A stretch of DNA of 64,000 bases from assembly GCF_028200735.1 (NCBI RefSeq), contig NZ_JAQKPV010000004.1:124001-188000 (forward strand), given 5' to 3'. Every line of letters begins with the position of its first letter. The stretch's first letter is position 1. This document shows positions 12,024 to 21,372 of the stretch, one piece after another. The position numbers were made by a program, and so were the translations under genes. This DNA is from Streptomyces sp. ACA25. Lineage in GTDB: Bacteria; Actinomycetota; Actinomycetes; Streptomycetales; Streptomycetaceae. The notes under the pieces are model-generated. The model saw only the letters and a list, made by a program, of their open reading frames with translations. It was not told the origin of the DNA and did not search any database.

Positions 12024-13403
12024 TCAGGTCCAGCGGGGGAGGTCGGAGCCCCACCGGGTGGAGGGCCGGGCCCAGTTCCGCGGAGCGCCCGCCCAGTGCA
12101 CCGGGGGCAGCGCGTGGCGGAGCGTCCCGCACGGTGAGGGTGTCTCGGCGAGCCAGGGCCGCGGGTCGTGGGGGGCGCCGTCCAGCGGCGCGGGGCTGAT
12201 GCCGTGCATCAGCCAGGAGGCGGTGCCCGCCAGGGAGAGCCGCAGCCGCTGTCCTCTGCCGTCCGCCACACGGTCGCTCAGTGCCCGCAGTACGGCGGCC
12301 GCGAGCAGATACCCGGTGGCGTGGTCCAGCGCCTGGGCGGGGAGCACGCCCGGCCGTCCGTCGTCCCCGGCCTCGGTCATGGCGATGCCGCTCGCGGCCT
12401 GGACGAGGCTGTCGAAGCCGCGCCGGCCGGCCCACGGCCCCGACCAGCCCCAGGCGCACAGCTGGGCGACGATCAGTCCGGGGTACCGCGCAGACAGGGT
12501 GCCGGGGTCCAGCCCGTGCCGGTCGAGGGCGCCGGGCCGGTAGCCGGTGATCACGACGTCCGCCGAGGCCAGGAGCCCTTCGAAGACCTGCCGGTCGCCC
12601 GGGGAGGACAGGTCCAGCAGGGCGGAGCGCTTGCCCATGCCGGTGTCGGCGTGGGCGTCGGCGGCCTCGGGCAGGGCGGGGGAGTCCACGCGCAGCACGT
12701 CGGCGCCCAGGAGGGCGAGGGTGCGGGTGGCGACGGGGCCGGCGATGACCCTGGTGAGGTCCAGTACCCGTACGCCGCCGGCCGGCAGCTCGTGTGCCGG
12801 CAGCGTCCGTGCGCTGTGCTCCTGCACGGACAGGCGGTCGACGAGCGGGTGGCTGTTGCCGTCCTGCTCCGGGGTCTGCTCCGGTGCCGGGGCCACGGCG
12901 ACGGCGAGGCCCCCGGCGGCGTGCACGGTCTCCTGGATCCAGTGGGCGGGGCGGGTGGCCAGGGCGGCCGACAGCCGTTCGGCCTGTGCCCGGTCGTCGC
13001 CGGTGGAGGGAAGGTCCAGGGCACGGAGCAGGCGGGCCCGGTGGTGGGGGTAGTTGGCGTGGGTGCGCACCCAGCCGTCCGCCGCCGGCCAGAACCCGGA
13101 CAGGGGGGCGAAGGACGTCGGGGTACGGCCGTCGATCCGCAGGTGCCGCTCGCTGACGAAGGCCGTCGCCACCGCACTCTCCCGTACCCGCACGGCCGGG
13201 ACCGTCACCCGGTTGCGGCGCGCGAGCAGCTCGGCGGCGGCCAGTGAGCAGACGCCCACGGAAGCCCGGGCCAGCTCCCGCACCGGCAGCCGGGCCGGCA
13301 GTACACCGTGCGCGCCTTCGTAGGACACCCCCTCGGCCAGTGGCTCCGGGCCGCCGAGAGCGCTCCAGGCGTGGAGAGTGGCGTGATCGCTCCGGTGTGT
13401 CAT
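12024..13403 (-). CDS. Family III (CaiB/BaiF) CoA-transferase-like protein with a long N-terminal region
   Basis: A 459-residue protein. The canonical N-terminal family III motif (GVRVLDLTRVIAGPVATRTLALLGADVLRVDSP) is near residue 209 here instead of near the start, and the family's RRGFDSLVQAASGI segment follows near residue 330. The first 200 residues contain SGFWPAADGWVRTHANYPHHRARLLRALDLP, which looks like a separate CoA-transferase-type half-domain. The protein may therefore be a domain-swapped or fused variant of alpha-methylacyl-CoA racemase/formyl-CoA transferase enzymes. The substrate cannot be predicted. It is monocistronic, downstream of the chitinase genes and separated from them by two terminators, and convergent with the DUF2550 gene. 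Confidence 0.8.
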   Translation of the reverse strand: MTHRSDHATLHAWSALGGPEPLAEGVSYEGAHGVLPARLPVRELARASVGVCSLAAAELLARRNRVTVPAVRVRESAVATAFVSERHLRIDGRTPTSFAPLSGFWPAADGWVRTHANYPHHRARLLRALDLPSTGDDRAQAERLSAALATRPAHWIQETVHAAGGLAVAVAPAPEQTPEQDGNSHPLVDRLSVQEHSARTLPAHELPAGGVRVLDLTRVIAGPVATRTLALLGADVLRVDSPALPEAADAHADTGMGKRSALLDLSSPGDRQVFEGLLASADVVITGYRPGALDRHGLDPGTLSARYPGLIVAQLCAWGWSGPWAGRRGFDSLVQAASGIAMTEAGDDGRPGVLPAQALDHATGYLLAAAVLRALSDRVADGRGQRLRLSLAGTASWLMHGISPAPLDGAPHDPRPWLAETPSPCGTLRHALPPVHWAGAPRNWARPSTRWGSDLPRWT

Positions 13404-13459
13404 GCGTCCAGTGTCGAGCAGGTCGGGGCCGGCACGTCGTCCGGGGTTGTGTGGGGCGA

Positions 13460-13491
13460 CCGGGGAGAGGGCGGGCGGACCCTCTCCCCGG
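13460..13491 (-). terminator. Terminator hairpin, distal copy
   Basis: A perfect 12-bp stem (13460-13471 with 13480-13491) with an 8-base loop CGGGCGGA. It is the second hairpin met by transcription leaving the chitinase gene on the minus strand. Confidence 0.75.
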
Positions 13492-13577
13492 CCGCGTTCA
13501 GGGGCCCGGAGGGGAACAGCCGGGCTGAGTGGGGGCGATGGTGCGCGTGGGGGCGCCGTGGGGGGACGAGGTGTGGG

Positions 13578-13617
13578 GCGGCCGGGGAGAGGGCGGGCGG
13601 ACCCTCTCCCCGGCCGC
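13578..13617 (-). terminator. Terminator hairpin, proximal copy
   Basis: A perfect 16-bp stem (13578-13593 with 13602-13617) and the same CGGGCGGA loop, 25 bp after the stop of the first chitinase gene. It has no U-tract, as is usual for streptomycete intrinsic terminators. Confidence 0.8.
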
Positions 13618-13642
13618 GTTCAGGGGGCTCCGCGGAGGGACG

Positions 13643-15472
<1,830 letters not shown>

Positions 15473-15562
15473 GGGAACTCCCGGTGGATCGGTGGGACAG
15501 AACCGGTGGAACCTGCGCCGCCCGCGAGCGCTTTGTCATGGCGCGCTCACCGCAGTAGCGAG

Positions 15563-15604
15563 AGCGTAGAATGGTCTGGACCATAGGTCAAGAGGTCTGT
15601 ACCA
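15563..15604 (-). promoter_or_regulatory. Chitinase promoter with paired 12-bp operator repeats (DasR/chitin-type)
   Basis: Read on the minus strand: TGGTACAGACCT (15593-15604), TTGACC as -35 (15586-15591), TGGTCCAGACCA (15572-15583), then TACGCT as -10 (15563-15568) with a 17 bp spacer. Paired repeats of the type TGGTCCAGACCT flanking or overlapping the -35 are the known mark of Streptomyces chitinase promoters and resemble DasR-responsive elements. The leader to the TTG start is about 85 nt. Confidence 0.85.
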
Positions 15605-15665
15605 AAGTGCACTTCGGGGGTGTGGGGGAGGCGGCCGGACCGGCAGCCTCCCCCACACCCGGCTG

Positions 15666-17291
15666 TTACCGCAGGCCGTTGTGCATGGCGGTGATCAGCT
15701 CACCGTCGGCGGTGTCGCCGTGCAGCTCCCAGAAGAAGGCCCCGCCCAGGCCCTGGGCCTTGGCGTACTCCATCTTCCCCGCGATGGTCTGCGGGGTGTC
15801 GTAGCTCCACCACTCGTCACCGCAGTGCGCGTACGCGGTGCCGGCGAGAGTTCCGGTGACCGGGCAGCTGTCCTTGAGGACCTTGTAGTCCTCGATGCCG
15901 GCCTCGTAGGTGCCCTTCGCGGCGCCGGAGGCGCTGCCTCCCGGCTCGCTCTGCGACACACCGCTCCAGCCGCGGCCGTAGAAGCCGATGCCCAGCAGCA
16001 GCTTGTCCGAGGGCACGCCCTGCGCCTTCAGCTTCTGGATGGCCTCGTCGCTGGTGAAGCCCTCCTGCGGGATGCCGTCGTACGGAGTCAGGGCCGAGTG
16101 CGGAGCCGTCGGGCCGGCCGCGTTGAAGGCGCCGAAGAAGTCGTAGGTCATGACCGCGATGTAGTCAGCGTGCTCGGCACCGTAGCCGTAATCGGAGGCG
16201 TCGATCTTCCCGCCGTCCGAGGCGTCGGCCGTGATGGCGGCGGTGACCAGCTGGTCACCGAAGGCTCCGCGGAAGGCCTTCATCATGTCCCCGAAGGCGC
16301 GGGGGCCGCTGGTATCGCAGGTGTCACCGCAGGCGTTGGGGTACTCCCAGTCCAGGTCTATGCCGTCGAAGACATCCGCCCAGCGCGAGTCGTTCACCAG
16401 GTCGTAGCAGGACTGCGCGAACCGCTCGGGGTTCTGCATGGCCTCACCGAAGCCGTCGGACCAGGTCCAGCCGCCGAAGGACCACAGCACCTGGATGTGC
16501 GGGTAGGCCTCCTTGAGCTGGCGCAGCTGGTTGAAGTTGCCGCGCAGTGCCCCGTCGTCCCAGGTGTCGGCCTCGCCGCTGACGCTCTCCGAGGCGCTGT
16601 AAGCCCTGTCGTACGCGGCGTAGGAGTCGCCGATGGTGCACTCGCCGTCCTCGACGTTGCCGAAGGCGTAGTTGATGTGCGTGAGCTTCTCGGCCGAGCC
16701 GGAGTCCACGATGTTCTTCACGTGGTAGCCGCGGTCGTAGATGCCCCACTCGGTGAAGTACCCGAGGTTCACGTGGTCCCCCGGCCCGCCGGGATCGGGG
16801 TCAGGAGTCGGGTCGGGGTCGGGGTCCGGGTCCGGGTCCGGGTCCGGCCCGGGGCCGGGGTCGCCGGTGGCGGCGCACGGGTCCCCGTTGATGGTGCAGT
16901 TGAGGGGTTCTCCGGTGCCGGTGCCGGAGAAGCCGACGGCCAGGCTCGCGCCCGCGGCCAGGGTGCCGTTCCAGTCCTCGTTGGTGACGGTGTACTGGTT
17001 GCCGTCCCGGGTGAGCTTGCCGTTCCACAGCGAGGTCACCTCCGTACCGGCGGGGAACTCCCACTCCAGGGTCCAGCCGTCGACGCTCTCGCTGCCGCCG
17101 TTCTCGATCGACCACTGACCGCCGAAGCCGCTGTCCCACTCGGAGGTCTTGCTGAACGTCGCTGACACGTCGCCGGCCGCCTGCGCGGTACTGGCCAGCG
17201 CGACCAGCCCGCCCAGCGGCAGCGTTATCGCAGCGGTGATGGCGATCACCCGGCGCTTCGTCCGGCTTCTGACTCGGGTGCCTTTGCTCAA
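15666..17291 (-). CDS. Secreted GH18 chitinase with CBM2 and a Pro-Asp repeat linker
   Basis: A 541-residue paralogue of the adjacent chitinase. The signal peptide ends near residue 38 (STAQA), CBM2 covers about 39-135, a (Pro-Asp)n linker follows instead of an Fn3 domain, and the GH18 barrel starts near residue 178 at LGYFTEWGIYDRGYH. Its DGIDLDWE motif has the catalytic Glu at 316. The catalytic domain is closely similar to its neighbour's, so the pair arose by duplication and then diverged in linker type. The start is TTG 17291 after GAGGAG. It has its own promoter with one chitinase-type operator, so the two genes can be tuned separately. Confidence 0.94.
   Translation of the reverse strand: MSKGTRVRSRTKRRVIAITAAITLPLGGLVALASTAQAAGDVSATFSKTSEWDSGFGGQWSIENGGSESVDGWTLEWEFPAGTEVTSLWNGKLTRDGNQYTVTNEDWNGTLAAGASLAVGFSGTGTGEPLNCTINGDPCAATGDPGPGPDPDPDPDPDPDPTPDPDPGGPGDHVNLGYFTEWGIYDRGYHVKNIVDSGSAEKLTHINYAFGNVEDGECTIGDSYAAYDRAYSASESVSGEADTWDDGALRGNFNQLRQLKEAYPHIQVLWSFGGWTWSDGFGEAMQNPERFAQSCYDLVNDSRWADVFDGIDLDWEYPNACGDTCDTSGPRAFGDMMKAFRGAFGDQLVTAAITADASDGGKIDASDYGYGAEHADYIAVMTYDFFGAFNAAGPTAPHSALTPYDGIPQEGFTSDEAIQKLKAQGVPSDKLLLGIGFYGRGWSGVSQSEPGGSASGAAKGTYEAGIEDYKVLKDSCPVTGTLAGTAYAHCGDEWWSYDTPQTIAGKMEYAKAQGLGGAFFWELHGDTADGELITAMHNGLR
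16792..16850 (-). repeat. Hexamer tandem repeat coding for a Pro-Asp linker
   Basis: Forward-strand GGGTCC/GGGTCG/GGGGTC units repeat nearly without interruption and encode the alternating Pro-Asp linker between CBM2 and GH18 of the second chitinase. The unit number is likely to vary between strains through slippage. Confidence 0.8.
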
Positions 17292-17597
17292 CGGTGCTCC
17301 TCGGACTCGATCCGGCGACGGCCGGAGTCGTGGGGGGTGAACACTGTGCCCGTCCGGCAGGGGACCGCGAACTCCGGTCCCTCGACAGTGGAATGGGACA
17401 CTAGATAGGTCTGGACCAATTGGGCAAGGGGGTGCGACGGGTCTTTCGCAGGGTTAAGCCCCCGTTAAGGCAGAGCTCAGGCGGGCATGCGCCCCGATCG
17501 GCACCCGGACAAGTGCCCCGTTCCGCGAACCGGCGAACCGGGAGGGCCGCGCATGGCGTAGATTCCAGCCACTGTCGAGGCAGCAACTGGGGGAATC
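17292..17597. other. Divergent intergenic region between chitinase 2 and the GIDE-like gene
   Basis: 306 bp with no supportable gene. It holds the chitinase promoter and operator (17398-17427) and a roughly 105 nt chitinase leader. The right-hand 150 bp must contain the promoter of the plus-strand gene; I see no convincing consensus there. Confidence 0.6.
17398..17427 (-). promoter_or_regulatory. Second chitinase promoter with a single operator repeat
   Basis: Minus strand: TTGCCC as -35 (17422-17427), TGGTCCAGACCT operator (17407-17418) inside the spacer, and TAGTGT as -10 (17398-17403) with an 18 bp spacer. The upstream second repeat seen at the neighbouring chitinase promoter is absent or badly degenerate here. 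Confidence 0.75.
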
Positions 17598-18377
17598 ATG
17601 GTCTGGGCCGGTCTCATCGCTCTGGTGGCGGCGCTGGTGTGCGCCTGGTTCGCGCACCGGGCACGTACACACATCCGGGCCATGGTCGGTACCGAGACGC
17701 TGCCGGTCGCGGAGCTGGAGCAACTCCGTCAAGCAGCGGTGGAGGCAGCGGGGGAGGGGCACTTCCGCTACCGGTGCGAGGTGGTCGGCGTCGCCCGGCC
17801 GCACGCGGACGGGCCGCTGACCTCGCAGCTCAAGGAGGTGGACTGCGTCTGGCACCGGCACCGGGTCACCCACAAGTACTGGGAGATCCGCACCGACAAC
17901 GAGGGTAACCGGCGGCGCCAGGAGAGCACCCGGGTGGTCTCCCAGCACGCGAGCGCCCAGCCGTTCCGGGTGGAGGACGCGACGGGGGCGATCGTGATCG
18001 AGCCCGGAAAGCGCGAGGTGGACGGTGCCGAGAAGATACTGGACCGGTTCGAGCGGGACACCGGCGCCTCCACCGGCGAACTGCGCATCGGCTCCCTCTC
18101 ACTCAGCCTCCCGTCGAACAGCGGCTCGATCGGCTACCAGCACGAGGAGTGGGCCCTGGCCGAGGGCCGCCGCCTCTACGTGCACGGTGAAGCCACGGAC
18201 GCCGGCGGTTCGCTGCGCATCGGCGCCCCGGCCGAAGGCGGCGTCTTCCTCATCTCCACCCGCAGTCAGGAGGAGTTGGTGCGGTCCGAGAACCGCAAGC
18301 TGCGCGGCTTCGGTGCGGGTGCGGTCGTGGCGGCTGCCGCGGGACTGGTGCTGTCGGCCGTGGGCCTGCTCGGCTGA
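17598..18377 (+). CDS. GIDE domain membrane protein (E3-ligase-like family, bacterial)
   Basis: A 259-residue protein with an N-terminal transmembrane segment (about 3-18), a central domain of about 200 residues and a C-terminal transmembrane segment (about 236-257). The YRCEVVGVARP...LTSQLKEVDCVWHRHRVTHKYWE block is characteristic of the GIDE domain, known from eukaryotic MUL1/GIDE E3 ligases. Bacterial forms lack the RING finger, and none is visible here, so ligase activity is not expected. The function is unknown. It probably exposes the central domain between two membrane anchors. The gene is convergent with the acetyltransferase gene across a short terminator. Confidence 0.75.
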   Translation: MVWAGLIALVAALVCAWFAHRARTHIRAMVGTETLPVAELEQLRQAAVEAAGEGHFRYRCEVVGVARPHADGPLTSQLKEVDCVWHRHRVTHKYWEIRTDNEGNRRRQESTRVVSQHASAQPFRVEDATGAIVIEPGKREVDGAEKILDRFERDTGASTGELRIGSLSLSLPSNSGSIGYQHEEWALAEGRRLYVHGEATDAGGSLRIGAPAEGGVFLISTRSQEELVRSENRKLRGFGAGAVVAAAAGLVLSAVGLLG

Positions 18378-18506
18378 GCCGGGCGCCGGCCGGGCCACCG
18401 GGGAAGGCCGCTGACGAGCCTTCGTCAACGCGGTGCGCGAGCTGTCCCCGGGCGACGGGGCCGGGCCAGCGCCCTGCGCCGCAGCCGGACGACGCGGCAG
18501 CACCCG

Positions 18507-18526
18507 GCCGGGAGTCAACTCCCGGC
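18507..18526. terminator. Bidirectional terminator hairpin
   Basis: GCCGGGAGT and ACTCCCGGC arms separated by CA, just after the acetyltransferase stop and between two convergent genes. Confidence 0.6.
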
Positions 18527-18535
18527 GGGCCGCGG

Positions 18536-19069
18536 TCACCAGACGTCGCCGTCCCGCCAGTCGCAGGTCAGTTCCTCGGTCACGTCGAGGGGGACGTCCA
18601 GCACGAACACGAAGACGGCGCCGTCGTCCTCCTCGGTGCGGGCGATACCCGCGGGGGTGAGCGCCGAGGTCGGCCCCTCCCACCGCTGCCACCCGCGTGC
18701 CGCGTAGAAGCCGGTCGCCTCCTCGGTGGCCCCCAGCGCGCCCAGGTCGTAGGCGCCCCGGAGGATCCGCTCGAGCGTGCTCATCATGGCTGCCGCGTAC
18801 CCACGGCCCTGCCGGTCCGGACGGACGCCGACCCCTTCGAGGTACCCGGCCCGCAGCGCCCGCCCGTGGTACAGCAGCCGGCGCTGCACCACGGCCGCGT
18901 GGCCGACCAGCTCGGCACCCTCCCACACCAGGGCGTGCAGACCGCCGAGGGAGTGCTCCCAGTCGTCGTCGGTCATGGTCGGCCCGAACGCCTCGTCCAG
19001 CAGTCTGCGAGCCGCCGTCCGCGTCGCGGCGTCCAGATCAGCGGTATGGGTGGTCTGCACTTCGGTCAT
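18536..19069 (-). CDS. Aminoglycoside 2'-N-acetyltransferase-like GNAT protein (AAC(2') family)
   Basis: A 177-residue GNAT-fold protein that matches, from memory, mycobacterial AAC(2')-Ic over its whole length. Shared blocks include HTADLD, DWEHSLGGLHALVW, HAAVVQRRLLYHGRALRAGYLEGVGVR, the CoA-binding RQGRGYA loop, RGAYDLGALGATEEA, ARGWQRWEGPTSAL and the C-terminal LTCDWRDGDVW, whose final Trp borders the aminoglycoside pocket in that family. The AAC(2') enzymes acetylate the 2'-amino group of gentamicin/tobramycin-type drugs using acetyl-CoA. Whether this copy confers resistance or acts on an endogenous amine is not known. No aminoglycoside biosynthesis genes are nearby. The cobalamin adenosyltransferase gene lies 82 bp upstream on the same strand. 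Confidence 0.85.
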   Translation of the reverse strand: MTEVQTTHTADLDAATRTAARRLLDEAFGPTMTDDDWEHSLGGLHALVWEGAELVGHAAVVQRRLLYHGRALRAGYLEGVGVRPDRQGRGYAAAMMSTLERILRGAYDLGALGATEEATGFYAARGWQRWEGPTSALTPAGIARTEEDDGAVFVFVLDVPLDVTEELTCDWRDGDVW

Positions 19070-19151
19070 CGGCTCATCGTCTCAGCCCGGCTGCGCCCCG
19101 AGGCTCCGCAACACCCGGAACCGCCTCCGGCGGGAGCGGCGCGGGGCCGCG

Positions 19152-19724
19152 TCAGCGGTTCTCGCCGGGTACCCACAGGATGTCGCCGGTCTCCTTGTTG
19201 GCACTGCGCGCGAGGATGAACAACAGGTCCGACAGCCGGTTGAGATACGTGGCCGTCAGCGCGTTCATCGTCTCCCCGTGCTCCTCCAGGGCCGCCCAGG
19301 TGGAGCGCTCCGCCCGGCGCACGACCGTGCACGCCTGGTGGAGCAGCGCTGCGGCCGGGGTCCCGCCGGGCAGGATGAAGCTGCGCAGCTTCTCCAGGTC
19401 CTCCAGGAAGCGGTCGCAGTCCTCCTCCAGCTTGTCGATGTAACTCTGCTGGACCCGCAGCGGCGGGTACTTCGGGTCCTCCGCCACCGGAGTGGCGAGG
19501 TCGGCTCCGACATCGAAGAGGTCATTCTGCACCCGGAAGAGAACGGCGGAGATCTCCTCGGGCACCTCCCCCAGTGCCAGGGCGGTCCCGATGACGGCGT
19601 TCGCCTCATTGGCGTCTGCGTAGGCGGCGATCCGCAGATCCGTCTTGGCGGTACGGCTCATGTCACCCAGGGCCGTCGTGCCCTGGTCGCCGGTGCGGGT
19701 GTAGATACGGGTGAGATTGACCAT
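19152..19724 (-). CDS. pduO: Cob(I)yrinic acid a,c-diamide adenosyltransferase, PduO type
   Basis: A 190-residue helical-bundle ATP:cob(I)alamin adenosyltransferase. The N-terminal ATP-binding motif TRIYTRTGDQGTTALGDM (about 5-22) and the VQNDLFDVGADLATP, RSFILPGG and CTVVRRAERS segments define the PduO/MMAB type. It makes adenosylcobalamin, the cofactor of methylmalonyl-, ethylmalonyl- and isobutyryl-CoA mutases; icmA and meaB lie in the same window. The start ATG at 19724 is followed by the typical VNLTRIYT. It is divergent from the hydroxyacyl-CoA dehydrogenase gene, with 152 bp between. Confidence 0.93.
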   Translation of the reverse strand: MVNLTRIYTRTGDQGTTALGDMSRTAKTDLRIAAYADANEANAVIGTALALGEVPEEISAVLFRVQNDLFDVGADLATPVAEDPKYPPLRVQQSYIDKLEEDCDRFLEDLEKLRSFILPGGTPAAALLHQACTVVRRAERSTWAALEEHGETMNALTATYLNRLSDLLFILARSANKETGDILWVPGENR

Positions 19725-19876
19725 GACGAGACCGTACCGCCGACCGCCGGTGTGATGTCCGCCATGTGAGACGTGACGCGTGTCTCTTCGTGCCCCACGG
19801 GAGCGTCCGGGGCATTAGGGTCCCGCCCAAGTGCAGTTGTGCAGGCAGACAGTGACCGCCGAAGGGAAATCGCAAC

Positions 19877-20725
19877 GTGGCCAGGAAGCTCGCCGTCATC
19901 GGAGCCGGACTCATGGGGTCCGGCATCGCGCAGGTCTCCGCCCAGGCAGGCTGGGACGTGGTTCTGCGGGATGTCACCGATGAGGCGCTGGAACGTGGCA
20001 GAGGCGGCATCGAGAAGTCCTACGAGAAGTTCGTCGCCAAGGGCAGGATGGACGCCGCCGGGGCCGAGGCGGCACTGGGCCGGATCACCACGACCACCGA
20101 TCTGGACGCCGCCGCGGAGGCGGACATCGTCGTCGAGGCCGTCTTCGAGAAGGTGGAGATCAAGCAGGAGATCTTCCGCGCACTCGACGGCCTGGTGAAG
20201 GACAGCGCGGTACTGGCGTCCAACACCTCGGCCATCCCGATCACCACGATCGCCGCGGCCACCCGGCGTCCCGAGCGTGTGGTCGGCACCCACTTCTTCT
20301 CACCGGTGCCGATGATGCAGCTGTGCGAGCTGGTCCGCGGACTCAAGACGAGTGACGAAACGCTGGCCACCGCCCGGGAATTCGCCGAAAGCACCGGCAA
20401 GACCTGCATCGTCGTCAACCGGGACGTGGCGGGCTTCGTGACCACCCGGCTCATCTCCGCCCTCGTGGTGGAGGCGGCAAAGCTGTACGAGTCGGGGGTG
20501 GCGACGGCTGAGGACATCGACACCGCCTGCAAGCTGGGCTTCGGGCACGCCATGGGCCCGCTGGCCACGGCGGACCTCACCGGCGTCGACATCCTGCTGC
20601 ACGCCACGCAGAACATCTACACCGAGTCGCAGGACGAGAAGTTCGCACCCCCGGAGCTCATGCGGCGCATGGTCGACGCGGGGGCCATCGGCCGCAAGAG
20701 CGGTGAAGGGTTTTACACCTACTGA
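19877..20725 (+). CDS. 3-hydroxybutyryl-CoA dehydrogenase
   Basis: A 282-residue NAD(P)-dependent 3-hydroxyacyl-CoA dehydrogenase. The N-terminal Rossmann motif VIGAGLMGSGIA is at about 7-18, followed by the catalytic SNTSAIPIT, the His-containing HFFSPVPMMQLCE, and the C-terminal dimerisation domain with NRDVAGFVTTRL and GFGHAMGPLATADLTG. It interconverts acetoacetyl-CoA and 3-hydroxybutyryl-CoA, supplying C4 units for the ethylmalonyl-CoA route, butyrate or polyketide precursors. The thiolase at 34.8 kb makes its substrate. The start is GTG 19877 after GAAGGGA. A strong hairpin follows the stop. Confidence 0.93.
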   Translation: MARKLAVIGAGLMGSGIAQVSAQAGWDVVLRDVTDEALERGRGGIEKSYEKFVAKGRMDAAGAEAALGRITTTTDLDAAAEADIVVEAVFEKVEIKQEIFRALDGLVKDSAVLASNTSAIPITTIAAATRRPERVVGTHFFSPVPMMQLCELVRGLKTSDETLATAREFAESTGKTCIVVNRDVAGFVTTRLISALVVEAAKLYESGVATAEDIDTACKLGFGHAMGPLATADLTGVDILLHATQNIYTESQDEKFAPPELMRRMVDAGAIGRKSGEGFYTY

Positions 20726-20743
20726 ACCACGGACGACCACTCG

Positions 20744-20779
20744 GGGAGTTCACCGGTTCGTCCGGACCGGTGAACTCCC
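20744..20779 (+). terminator. Terminator after the dehydrogenase gene
   Basis: A perfect 14-bp stem (20744-20757 with 20766-20779) and an 8-base loop, 18 bp after the stop codon. Confidence 0.85.
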
Positions 20780-20949
20780 GGAGCGGGGAACCCGCAAGAA
20801 AAATGAACCGGTACACACGTAAGAGTGAATTCGGTGGCGGTTCGCGTGCAGACGGCAACGAAAGAAGCCGTCAGCCAGTCAGATGTGGTGACGTACGGGG
20901 ACGTACGGGAAGACGCAGGGTCGAACACGCGGTATTTCGGGGAGCGCAT

Positions 20950-21243
20950 ATGCACATCGAAGGCGACCACGCGGAGCTGGTCGTCGGGGGACGCCTGGAC
21001 GTGCGCAGCGCCGCGGACGCCAGGACGGCGCTGCACCGGGCCCTTGATTCGGGACAGGGGGATCTGGTGCTCGACCTCAAGGGCCTCGACTCCTGGGACG
21101 CGACGGGCCTCGGCGTCATCATGGGAGTGCACCGGCGGGCCGGCCGCTGCGGCCGTCGACTTGTGCTGCGCGAGGTTCCGCCGCAGATGCAACGGGTCCT
21201 GGTCGCCACCCGGCTGCACCGGATCCTCACGATCGCGTCCTGA
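20950..21243 (+). CDS. STAS domain protein, anti-sigma factor antagonist-like
   Basis: A 97-residue single STAS domain starting at ATG 20950, with GGAG 5 nt upstream. The central motif is LDSWDATGLGVIMG, corresponding to the DSSGLGV phosphorylation loop of SpoIIAA/RsbV. The usual phosphorylated Ser is Thr here and the preceding Ser is Ala, so regulation by a kinase/anti-sigma factor may differ. No anti-sigma kinase gene is adjacent. The neighbouring large ATPase gene, 129 bp downstream in the same direction, could be functionally linked. Confidence 0.85.
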   Translation: MHIEGDHAELVVGGRLDVRSAADARTALHRALDSGQGDLVLDLKGLDSWDATGLGVIMGVHRRAGRCGRRLVLREVPPQMQRVLVATRLHRILTIAS

Positions 21244-21372
21244 ACCGGAGTACCCGCAGCTTACGAAGGCGTGACGATTCCGTCTCCGGGGGCCGGAGGC
21301 GAGCGCGACGACGACAACAGCACTTAGATTGCACACCGGCGACGTCCGACCGCATCCGAGGGACTCAACATC

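Larger units (their letters stand above)
13449..13626. repeat. 56-bp direct repeat, two copies, each carrying a hairpin
   Basis: Bases 13449-13504 and 13571-13626 are identical except for one A/G difference (13459 versus 13581). The copies start 122 bp apart, and the 66 bp between them is unrelated. Each copy contains a GGGGAGAGGG/CCCTCTCCCC stem-loop. The repeat lies between the end of the first chitinase gene and the start of the CoA-transferase gene. Confidence 0.9.

Noticed and set aside
13404..13642. Possible insertion sequence remnant around the 56-bp repeat
   Set aside because: No transposase fragment, terminal inverted repeats or target duplication were seen; the repeat is explained by duplicated terminators.
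17598..17609. ATGGTCTGGGCC as a DasR-like site at the start of the GIDE-like gene
   Set aside because: The right half does not match ACCA and the sequence is the coding start itself.
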